DNA of 64,000 nucleotides, from contig WTXI01000174.1 in assembly GCA_022376515.1 (NCBI GenBank), positions 1 to 64,000 on the forward strand. The letters are read 5' to 3'. Position numbers and translations under genes: made by a program. Shown here piece after piece: positions 55,558 to 64,000 of this stretch; positions within the stretch are counted from its first letter, which is position 1, and each line of letters begins with the position of its first letter. The stretch comes from Lactifluus volemus. Its lineage: Eukaryota > Basidiomycota > Agaricomycetes > Russulales > Russulaceae. The notes under the pieces were generated by a model, which was not told where the DNA came from, did not search any database, and saw only the letters and a list, made by a program, of their open reading frames with translations.

Positions 55558-57028
55558 CTACCACATCTTCTGATCTCTGAGCTTGCGGACAACCAAAGGG
55601 TGGTCGGAACGTTGACGTGCAACGACGAATGGCAAGTTCTTGAGGTAAGATGCCCGATACCGTGATAGTTGAAGCTCCTCCAATGCAGGTAACACCTGCG
55701 TGGCCGATCCCCCACTGAACCATTGTAGCCCTGACAGTATGGGGGAAGGTATAGTGTTAAATATACGCAGGGTCCGAACAGCAGTAAACGGCTGGAAGAG
55801 TTCCAGCCATTGTGTGTTGCCCATACCGACTAATGAATCCCATCCTTGCTCACTGATGCTGAGCTGATCAATACTAGACAGGACGAACGAGAGTTGGTTG
55901 CATATTTGCGCCACAGATGAGACTTGCCAATCTACACGATCGCATAGTAAGATGCCGAACGAAAGGGACTCGCCAATGAAAGGCCGTCTCCTTGACGAAA
56001 AAGTAACTCCGGGGGAGCCAGCAGAGTGTATGAAGGCACTATAGTATGGCATAAGCGCTGGTGCATAACCGATGAACCGAGGGACTTGTTGGATGTCAAA
56101 GGCAAAAACCAGCTGATTGAAGAATCTTATTTGCGTGGTGTGGAGTAGAGGGGCATCGATTTGGGCCACGAGGTCCTCCAAGTACTCACTGACTCCACGG
56201 AAGTAGAACTTGGTGAGAGCGGGGAGGACAGCACGTGTCAGCGGAGGTGGACGTCGGTTGGCTGGATCAGGACGAGAAGCCGGGGATTCGAAATCGATGG
56301 AGAGGTACGTGAGGCTGGTCAAGGCAGAGACACATGTAGCCATTGCCTCGGGTGAAATGTAACCAGAATGCGGTATCTGGTCAAGGGAGAGATTGACAAG
56401 GTAATTGGAAGACAAAAGAAATCGAGGTAATGTCGGAAATGGAATTTCACTCAAATAGAGCGATCGTAGACGTGGGGCGGATCCACCTAAGAACGTATTG
56501 GGAAGCACCGGCACAGTCCCTCCTTTATGAAGAGAAAGTGATTCCAGTTCCGGAAAGGGTTCCTCCATCACTGCGACCAAATTCTCCAGTGGAAACGCTT
56601 TTCCACGGAGCGAAATGCCGCGTACACGGTTACGGTGCTCGAGGGCAGCCATTACGTTATCTTCAACTTGAGAATCAACAGAGAAGTAATGTATTTGGAT
56701 AGGCAAGGGGGGCCAGACATCTAGCATCTCCCTCACAGGAGTCCTGTCTGTGCAGAGAAGGCGGAGATCGAGACGAAGTGAGGATGCAAAGATGATATAT
56801 CGCCATCTTTGGCATACATGTACAAACTTGGGCCATACCATCGCTCGCGGAGGCCAGTGATCAGATAGGCAGAATTCGAAGATATCCAGGAGGACTTTAT
56901 CTGGAAGCGAATAGATTGTAACACGGGGTGAAATCCGACCTGCATCGTAGAATGAGACATCGTTGGGAGTGTAGCCGATATCACGTACATAGTCTTCGAA
57001 TCCACCTTGATCCCTTGGAACTTCCTAT
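55558..57028 (-). pseudogene. F-box/LRR-like gene (locus 15), start codon lost
   Basis: Exon 2 (55558-56939), the 49-nt intron (GTACGT..CAG) and exon 1 (56989-57028) align with locus 14 without frame errors and would give a 473-codon frame. At the position of the locus 14 ATG this copy has ATA (57026-57028, plus strand TAT in place of CAT), and no other ATG precedes the F-box in frame. The next in-frame ATG (56841) would start inside the F-box (MVWPKFVHVCQRW). F-box and LRR motifs are otherwise intact (LPDKVLLDIFEFCL, PRLRSLYLSEIPFPTLPRFL). It is either a very recent pseudogene or one using a non-ATG or alternative first exon. Confidence 0.75.
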
Positions 57029-57332
57029 GCGCTTTCTTATCTTGTGAATTTTAGAAGGAGAAGTGTTGGAGGGTGAGTAAGGGGGGATATCATTGCTCCT
57101 TGATTGGGAGCTTGACAACACATCGCTGATGAGCTTGCGAGTGCGCCTGATTAGGGTACCAGTATAAAGTCAGGTACTTTTGAAATAGGGCCAGTGAGAG
57201 GTCTTTTGACGTACTGGAGAGGGTTCATCGAGTGCGGTGACAATGAGAAGAGACGGACGAAAAGTAGTTTTATTGTTGATAGAGAGTCTAAGGCGTTTAT
57301 AGGCAACCAAATGCGGATACCACTGGCACAGC
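57029..57332. other. Divergent spacer between locus 15 and T3
   Basis: Second copy of the 53.6-53.9 kb spacer, with the same GAGGTCTTTTGACGTACTGG stretch. No gene of its own. Confidence 0.55.
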
Positions 57333-58320
57333 ATGTCACCCAACAAATTGTTTGCCTCGTGCAAGCAGTGCCAGCATAAGAAAATTGGGCTGGTTGGGCA
57401 TTTCTTTAATGAAAGACAGGACAGAAGGTTTCTATGGGATACTCTACTCCATCGAGGACCATCCTCACAATCACGCTTCCGTCGCTCAATTGCAACCATC
57501 ACCATTGCCATCGCCGATGTCGACCATTTCACAGGTACGGTCGTGGTACGTCCTGCACATGCTGCAAGCTATTGCGTCTTTTGTGCAGGTCGACTTACAC
57601 AAACAGTAGTAAGGTGTGGTGTACGGACAGTGAAGGTTCCCTTCAGTTGCAAATTAGGTCGTCGTCGTCATCTGTACGTGGTCATTTTTCCTCCATCGGT
57701 GCTAAGACCAAGTCGGACCCAATGCTCATATAAATTGCCGACTTATCACTACGACCCGCTCGCGCGCGCTGTGCGCCAACGTCTTCGCGCCCTCCTCCCC
57801 CGCTCTCAACGGTCATCTCCGCCGATGCCACCATCATCAGACCCTTCCTCCGCAGATACTGACGCCGACGATGACTCACCTGCACCTTCACCCGCCTCCT
57901 CCGCGCGCGATTACTCAATCCCAATTGTGTACCCATCCGAGATACCCAGCGACGACCTGACTTTGCTCCCGCTAGCCAACTCTGAGCTCACCACTGGCGA
58001 ACTGGCACCTTTGCGTGACTTTCACGTAGACATCTTCAAGTTGTCCATGCTTGGTTCGCTCCCAGCGCTCCTCGATCTGAACATCGCGACCTACGTGTCG
58101 CGTGAGCTCACGGGAGCCGCCCGGTCGACCGTCCGACCCTTGCCCGTGCGCCATCGTAAGAAGCTCTATGAATGAATGTGGAAGGACCTGTTGCGCTGCG
58201 AGTCGCGCATCGCAGGCAAACATATCAAGTGTGCATGCCTTTCTCCTCCTTTCGGAGTGCGCGCTCCACCCAGCTAACCCGAGTCCCGTTTTATAGTTCG
58301 CTCCCCCCGGCGTCCGGATT
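57333..58320 (+). pseudogene. E1-like dehydratase relative, copy T3, 5'-truncated
   Basis: Sister of T2 with the same replaced 5' part (CKQCQHKKIGLVGHFF). A 280-codon frame holds, in order, IAIADVDHFTG (a distorted LADVG segment), HYDPLARAVRQRLRALLP, IVYPSEIPSDDLTLLPLANS, LAPLRDFHVDIF, LNIATYVSREL and LPVRHRKKLYE, then a stop. The THY-preceding segment present in T2 is shortened. The C-terminal third (GYVDALGEP..) is missing, unlike T1 and T2. The ATP-binding region is absent. Confidence 0.62.
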
Positions 58321-59706
58321 CACAACGACGCGCACCGAGGCGCCGCGAGTAAAGGTCGCCGAAAATAGCATCGAACCGGGCGACCCTTGTAATCGAATTG
58401 GCGGATCCCAATGCGTTTGCCATGCCACTTGGGCAACCCTCGCTGAGTCAGAGGTTGCCAACGCGCAAAAGCAGATGGCGCCAGTTGCGCCCGGGAGCCA
58501 TCTACGACGCGGGATGGTGGACCGAAAATACTCTCCGGCGGGGCAGGGGTCCCTACGAGAATGGCTTACTCAACTGAACATGGTGCCCAAGTTACTGTTG
58601 TAGACTTGTAGTGCGATGGGCTGAGCGAACGACCTTGATGCCTGTGTTCGTCTTGGCGTAGTGAAAATGACGATGTGCAAGCCCATTGTGCCGTGGTCTT
58701 TCTTCATTCCATCTGCTCATGGACGGCGCACACCCTTTCTCGTTCTTTATGGCTCTATCTTACAGACACAGAGAGTGGTGCAGGCTGTGGCTGAGACGTC
58801 GCCTGTAACATCGCATGTTGCTTCCACAGAAAACAGAGCACTCGGTCCTGAGTCATATTCTTTTTTTTTTGTGAAGCGATCAGACATTCAGTAGCACTTC
58901 TTGTGGTGTACATTTACATATATCACCACTAGGTGATATGACGCCTCCAAACGTACATTATAGTTGGTGAGTCCAAGGAAGCGGTGAACCGTGCGCACGA
59001 CTGCCGCCTTTCTAAGGTAGGGTTCATTCTAAGGTAGGGTTCATTCGTAATGCGCATCATCACGTGAATGCAAAAGGGCTATCATCGGCCACAAATCTAC
59101 ATAATGAGTCAAAAGGGCTCCGTTAGGCCCTCAAGAATGGAAATCTGCAGGCTGTAATGGAGTTACATTTATTTTTTTTGAATGCTGTGCAGAGTTAATA
59201 GCCATTTAGCCACTGCCTACCAAACTTTCTATGGCTTACAACAAGTCATGTGATGCTGTCGATTGCGAATGAACCCTACCTTAATTTCTGCCGCTGCGCG
59301 CGGTCCCCACCACGACACCCGAGCTTCATCACCGCCTTTGCCACCACCCACCCCACCTTTCTGCCTCGCGCCGCAATTACGCTTCTTCGCGAATGTGCTG
59401 GAGAGATGGAACTTGCAGCGCGACGCCGCCCAATGGCTCCAAGTTGGCTGGGTGAGCTGCCCTGGGAGCCTGGACGTTGATATGGACATCAGATTGTACA
59501 TACGCGCTTTTTCATACCCTCGTTGCTACACTTTAAACATTCTCTTTTGGACCTATGTTGACTTAGATAAGCTAGTTGTGCCGCGTTGCTGCGATCTTAT
59601 CTAGTGGTCATCATGAACAGGGGAGTAGGTGGGAGTGTGAACGCGAGTAAGATATGGGTAGTTGTGCCGGGACGTGCCCCGATCCACCAATTAGCTGCAG
59701 CATCTG
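58321..59706. other. Gene-poor stretch between T3 and F-box locus 16
   Basis: Beyond the T3 break no known protein is visible. An open stretch runs to 58603 but has no homology that I recognise. A T-run occurs at 58860-58870. The mariner-like MITE at 59.0-59.3 kb is listed separately. Right of it, 59.28-59.47 kb has short open frames in two registers without recognisable motifs. Confidence 0.35.
59032..59281. mobile_element. Mariner-like MITE, 250 bp
   Basis: Terminal inverted repeats AGGTAGGGTTCATTCG.. and ..CGAATGAACCCTACCT (16 bp perfect, weaker homology continuing for about 20 more) are flanked by TA on both sides (59030-59031 and 59282-59283), the target typical of Tc1/mariner. There is no coding capacity. 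The left end is preceded by a 17-bp tandem copy of itself (59012-59028 and 59029-59045), which looks like a replication or repair slip at the terminus. Confidence 0.72.
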
Positions 59707-61248
59707 CTACAGATTCGAAGGTATATCGAACGTCCAACGATACACCCGCCGCAGGCTCACTGGACGGCCCGATACTTGTCGATCGTCGATAAATGTGGTA
59801 AATGCGTCCTGAGCATCGCTTCCTCCAGAATATCCAACCTCTTCAACGTTCGGAAGGAGTGGCTCTCCATCGTCAGATGGTAAGGAAGGGAAAATTTTGC
59901 TGATGAGACCATCTTTCAAATAAATGGTCTTCACGTTGGTGAACGGCCTAAGAAGTTCACGCCACTGTCTTTGGTCGACATTGTTGAGCCATTCGGATTG
60001 ATGGAGCTCGTCGTAGCTGAATGCAACTTGCTCGACTGAAGAAAGTACAGGTGAAATTGTACCAAAGAGTTGGACTGCAGATGCAACCTGCCAGTCGAGA
60101 AGTCTGCACCTGATCTGCAACATCAAAGGAGTGTCCAACTTCCAAGGGACCGCATGTAAGGAAACGGCAGATGCACCGAAAGTTACCTGGACAGCCCTAA
60201 ATGTGAGGCTCTCGGACGATTGCATGAACTGACAGAGGAGTGGAACCGTAAGGGGGAACTGATTAAAAAGATTGACACGAAGGATGCTGAGGGAAGGGGC
60301 GCTGATCCAAGCAACAAGGCCTTCCAAATATGTGGCGGTGCCTCGGAACAAAAACCGGCGTAGGTTAGGAAGTGTGGTCATATCCGGGGTCTGGTGCAAC
60401 TGCCTTTCAACATCACGGTTGGGGATAGGGGAATGTAATGTAATGGACAGCCTCTCCAGTTGGGCCATAAGCGAAAGCCGAGTAAGTATATAACTCGGAG
60501 GGAAATAGACGGGCTCGGATGCCGAGATATTGAGAAGCGAGAGACTGACAAGTCCCGCGGCAGTTGTGGTAAGTAAGGATGATTGAATTGGAACGGAAGC
60601 CGTCGACAGTTGGAGATGGCGTAGATTGGGGGCTTGAAACGTGGAAGGGAGGTCCACTTCGGTCAGAGAATGGATATACATGCGTTCGAGAATTGGGAAT
60701 TGATGATCCATAGCTGCGACGAACGTCCACATATGTCGGGCCATCGAAAGGTAAATGTGACGCACGCGATCACGGTGTGAAAGTGCGAGAAGTATACCTG
60801 GTCTATCTGTTGCTTCCGACTTCCAACCAGGGTAGTAGATGGTGAGTGGTAGAGGTGGTGAATGTGCGAGCATGTCCGCTACAGGCACACCATGGGTGCA
60901 GTAGAGATGAAGGTTGAGCCGAGATGGTGATTCAAGAATAAGATTTCGCCACAGTCGACAAACATGTGCCAGTTTGTACCACCAGCGTTGATGGTCCCAT
61001 GTAAAATTCAACATGCCATTCTTATCTTCACATTCGTCTGGATCGGATAGCCGATAAAGATGAAATATATGGAGAAGCACGTCATCGTTGAGGATGTCGA
61101 TAGGCGGGTGTCGTCTATTGCTGTTAGGCCCTATTAAATCGGAACAGATCAGGGACACAAAGACCACTGGCATGATTTGGAATTGCTTACATCGGCCGAG
61201 CCTTCTAATGAAGGGAGGATAAATTATGGTAGAGCAGCAACCAGGCAT
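59707..61248 (-). CDS. Divergent F-box protein (locus 16), intact
   Basis: A 493-residue protein from complement(59707..61130, 61191..61248). Exon 1 encodes MPGCCSTIIYPPFIRRLGR and the 60-nt intron (GTAAGC..TAG) is in phase 1. The F-box is IDILNDDVLLHIFHLYRLSD with WYKLAHVCRLWRNLILESPSRLNL. The DVLLHIFHLYR and HVCRLWRNLI variants differ from the LPDEILLKIFDFCR/HVCQRWRYVIF type of the other loci, and the LRR part is only loosely similar (APNLRHLQLSTASV, LVSLSLLNIS, LEGLVAWISAPSLSIL). It shares the phase-1 first intron and strand, so it is probably an older relative and not a recent duplicate. An unspliced frame extends further upstream but is judged fortuitous. Confidence 0.83.
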   Translation of the reverse strand: MPGCCSTIIYPPFIRRLGRCKQFQIMPVVFVSLICSDLIGPNSNRRHPPIDILNDDVLLHIFHLYRLSDPDECEDKNGMLNFTWDHQRWWYKLAHVCRLWRNLILESPSRLNLHLYCTHGVPVADMLAHSPPLPLTIYYPGWKSEATDRPGILLALSHRDRVRHIYLSMARHMWTFVAAMDHQFPILERMYIHSLTEVDLPSTFQAPNLRHLQLSTASVPIQSSLLTTTAAGLVSLSLLNISASEPVYFPPSYILTRLSLMAQLERLSITLHSPIPNRDVERQLHQTPDMTTLPNLRRFLFRGTATYLEGLVAWISAPSLSILRVNLFNQFPLTVPLLCQFMQSSESLTFRAVQVTFGASAVSLHAVPWKLDTPLMLQIRCRLLDWQVASAVQLFGTISPVLSSVEQVAFSYDELHQSEWLNNVDQRQWRELLRPFTNVKTIYLKDGLISKIFPSLPSDDGEPLLPNVEEVGYSGGSDAQDAFTTFIDDRQVSGRPVSLRRVYRWTFDIPSNL

Positions 61249-61599
61249 TTTCAAGGAGGTGAGTAATGACGTGGATGCGATTGAAGAGCGTACAGCAATG
61301 TGTAGGCCTTGGGCGGCCAATACCTCATTCCGTGGCGGTGGCACTGTCCTTGGCCATGGTGGGCGCTGACCTATATCCAAAATCGCACGTTGGCGTCCAC
61401 CTTCCTCGCTATCATCGTTGTCGCCGTCGTTACCTCATTATGAGCCACGCCTCCTTTTCCTCACTTTCACATACTCACCTACGTTTGTACATTATGCACG
61501 CGGATACAGCACAGACAGGCCAATACCTTACGACCTTCAAATACTTCAAGTTACGAATACATATCACACAGAGATGAGACGGAAAATTGAGCGAGGTGG

Positions 61600-62090
61600 T
61601 CTAGGTCAGAGATGGATGGTAGGGGTGGACCGTCGCCTGGAGCAGGTAAGGTGGGCAGGACAGGGAATAGAATGCTGTCAGGGCTGTTGAGGAATGAGGG
61701 TTAAAGGGAGAATGTAAACGTACTCTTCATACAGTGTCCGACCGTAAGATTTGACCCATCTGTGCCATGTGAACTTCGCCAGGTGGCATCGCGCAATGGA
61801 CCGCCATGAAGTTTAGGTCGAGAAATTGAGGCCTGAGCGACGACATAGCCCTGTCGCCAGCTTTCACTTGCCAAGTTGAGCCAAGTAGATAGATTGTGTG
61901 AAGGATGGACATGCACGGGTAGAGAAGTTGGAGTCAACCACGAGGAGTCGTCCGGAGGATTTGCGGTGAGAGGAGTCTGGAATGGAAAAGTCCTGATAGA
62001 AGCTAAATGCGTGAGGGGGTCATCAAGGGAAGTAATGTTGGTAGAGGAGAGGGTGATAGAAACGACATCGACATTGTGAGGCACACCCCA
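61600..62090 (-). pseudogene. Second large fragment of unrecognised family U
   Basis: The minus-strand frame 62084-61701 contains ITLSSTNITSLDDPLTHL, WLTPTSLPVHVHPSHNLS and LHGGPLRDATWRSSHGTD. After an intron-like GTATGAAGAG.. it continues as GPPLPSISDLDHLAQF near 61.62 kb. The second part matches 41.9 kb (GLPLPFSGLDHLTHLS). It ends there in a stop, and the C-terminal part is missing. 61249-61600, between this and locus 16, holds only the promoter side of locus 16. Confidence 0.4.
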
Positions 62091-62276
62091 ACAGCGTAAC
62101 GTTGACTTCTACCTTCCCCATCTACACTGACTCACCATTAACGCGACCACCAATCGCCCCGTGTTCGGAATGATATCTCCCCCGTCGGATACATCAGTAT
62201 TTCCCATTTTTCCTACCGAAACCTTTCTCCTCCTCGTTGGTCTCTCTACAGATACACGTGTCTGCGAACCCCAACC

Positions 62277-64000
62277 ATGATCGCCCCGCTTACAGAACTC
62301 AATTTACTCCGTTTGGCCCATCTCTCGATGCATTGCTTTAGCGACCTACGCGAAGTGGAAATTTTCATTGTCCGCCATGGAGACTCTGGTCGAGTTGAAG
62401 TTGTTCCTTTGCCCGATGGCGACGTCGACCGAGGCAACTTTAAGACCCAAAGAATATCCTGCGTGTTTCAGACGATGAGCTCAGGTTTCGGACCGTCTCA
62501 GATCAGAGCTGAAGGTTCTCAAATATCTGGTTGTATCAAAGCGGAATGACTCGAACGGTATTGTTGAACGATGACGATTTGTGGAATCGAGAGTAGGGGC
62601 GTAAACTGAATAGCTGAGCCCATTATTCATTCTCTTCTTTAACGATGCTCGCCGAGCCCAGCCGTCGCGCCAACCTTGCCAACGAAATCAACCGCGCCGT
62701 AGCCTCAGGCATAACCCCTCCCCCATCCTCCCTACTCCAAGTTCCGTCTGATTCAGAATACCAGAAAACATCGTGCACGAGCAACTCGCCCGAAGCTATG
62801 CCTTCCTCTGCCAGTAGGGCGTGGCTCGCGTGCGCAAAGCCACCATCGTGGACCGTCGGCTGTGGCGGCGTCGGCAGTTGGGTGGCCGTCATGCTGGCCT
62901 GCTCCCGCATCGCCCGTCTGCGTCCTCATCGACTTTGACTACTGTATGTCACCCTTTCCTCCCTCAATCGTCACGCCACTGTCGCCACAGCCACCCTCGC
63001 TGACGTCGGCATGGCAAAGTACGGTGCGTCGCATGCGCGTTGCAAGCGATCGCACCGTTTGTGCAAGTCGATCCACGCGTAGAGTTGTGGAGGGTTGGTG
63101 CGGACGGTGCAGGGCTCCTTCAGGGTGCAGATTGGATCGTCGGTACGTGGGGGCTTGACTTTGTCTTACTCTGCAGAAACTCTTTTTTTTCGATATTGGT
63201 ATCAAAGTTGAGCTGCTTGCGCATTGCGTACAGAGCAACATCAAGGTGTTTTCTTTCATGGATGCTGGCACAATGTTGGACCCGATGCGCATCGACTTAT
63301 CCGCGACGCACTACGACCCGCTCGCGCACGCCGTGCGCCAACATCTTCGCGCCGTCTTCTCCCGCTCTCAGCGGTCATCTCCGCCAATGCCACCCCTTCC
63401 TCCGCAGTTGCTGACGCCGACGATCACTCATCTACAGCTTCGCCCGCCTCCTCCGCGTGCGAATACTCAATCCCAGCGACGACGTGACGTTGCTCCCGCT
63501 AGCCAACTCTGAGCTCGCCACTAGCGCCGTAGACGAACTGGCAGCTCTGCGCAACTTTCACGTACCCATCTTCAAGTTGCCCATGCTTGGTCCAATCTCA
63601 GCGCTCCTCGATCTGAACATCGCGACCTACGTGTCGCGTCGGCTCGCGGGTCGCCCAATCGACCGACCCGTGCGCCATCGTAAGAAGCTCTATGAATGGA
63701 TGTGGGAGGACCTGTTGCACTGCGAGTCGCGCATCGCAGGCAAATAGATCAAGTACGCATGGCATTCTCCTCCTTTCGGAGCGTGCGCTCCCCCAGCTAA
63801 CCCCGAGTCCCGTTTTAAAGTGCACTCCCGCTGGCGTCGGCAAATATTGCGTTTCTCATTGATGATTGTGCACTCGGCGATCGATCGTGCCGCCCCACGC
63901 AGCATGGGTATGATGCGCTGGGACCCCCGTGCGCCTCTCAGCCTCGAAGATTGCATCGTGGGGGAGATGGAGGGGATGTCGCGCGATGTCGCACGTCTTT
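62277..64000 (+). pseudogene. E1-like dehydratase relative, copy T4, runs off the window
   Basis: The least truncated copy at its 5' end. MIAPLTELNLL opens a frame shared with T1 (LSMHCFSDL, VVPLPDGDVDRGNFKT). RRANLANEINRAVASG, the ATP-binding TVGCGGVGSWVAVMLA and, in other frames, IDFDY, SSLNRH and LLQGADWIV follow. A 5-base insertion near 62943 breaks IDFDY-VTLSSLNRH. Further on come KVELLAHCVQSNIKVFSFMD-like coding, THYDPLAHAVRQHLRA, DDVTLLPLANSELATSAVDE and VRHRKKLYEWMWEDLLH. A donor-like GTACGT after GADWIV suggests an intron as in T1. Multiple frame changes make it a pseudogene within the part that is visible. Confidence 0.68.

Noticed and set aside
59707..61380. A 557-residue start for the divergent F-box protein
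   Set aside because: The extension crosses a GTAAGC..TAG intron. Splicing to the exon at 61191-61248 gives the same phase-1 structure as the other family members.
1..64000. CRISPR arrays, operons or ribosome binding sites
   Set aside because: No regular direct-repeat/spacer array was seen, and the short GT..AG introns and F-box families show a eukaryotic nuclear genome.

Overview
The window looks like repeat-rich, gene-poor DNA from an agaricomycete (mushroom-forming basidiomycete). The evidence is a large F-box/leucine-rich multigene family whose intact members have one very short 5' intron (49-60 nt, GT..AG), a LINE with a C-terminal RNase H-like region, a Ty3/gypsy retrotransposon with agaricomycete-style Gag-Pol, hAT-like and mariner-like MITEs, and a remnant resembling ORFs carried by agaricomycete DNA transposons. 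No bacterial signals were seen. No tRNA or rRNA gene was recognised. Species and family assignments rest on memory of protein families, not on a database search.

Layout. 0.9-9.8 kb: two decayed F-box genes, the first split by a 6.6-kb LINE (1280-7861) with a 16-bp target duplication. 10.9-12.4 kb: intact F-box gene. 13.2-14.2 kb: 1027-bp hAT-type element with an internal 180-bp-arm foldback. 14.3-24.1 kb: a full but decayed Ty3/gypsy element, itself hit by two 605-bp solo LTRs (family A) and inserted in an F-box pseudogene. 24.8-29.4 kb: an F-box gene broken by a 936-bp solo LTR (family B) and by a TIR element that carries one more LTR of family A and one of family B. 30.1-49.7 kb: F-box genes and pseudogenes, one kinase-like (APH-fold) gene, a third LTR B and scattered gene fragments. 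50.1-64 kb: repeated tail-to-tail units of an F-box gene (minus strand) and a decayed E1-like gene resembling tRNA threonylcarbamoyladenosine dehydratase (plus strand), plus a divergent F-box gene at 59.7-61.2 kb.

I count 16 F-box loci, all on the minus strand: seven look intact (10.9, 30.1, 33.7, 38.8, 43.5, 52.2 and 59.7 kb), one has lost its start codon (55.6 kb) and eight are truncated, frameshifted or transposon-broken. Paralogous copies act as empty-site references, so most insertion boundaries can be read to the base. The intact F-box proteins would act as substrate-recognition subunits of SCF ubiquitin ligases. The rest is a record of duplication, gene conversion and transposon insertion. 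The most unusual signal is an array of eight TGA(C/G)TCA bZIP-type sites with strictly alternating 14/12-nt spacing in every copy of LTR family B.
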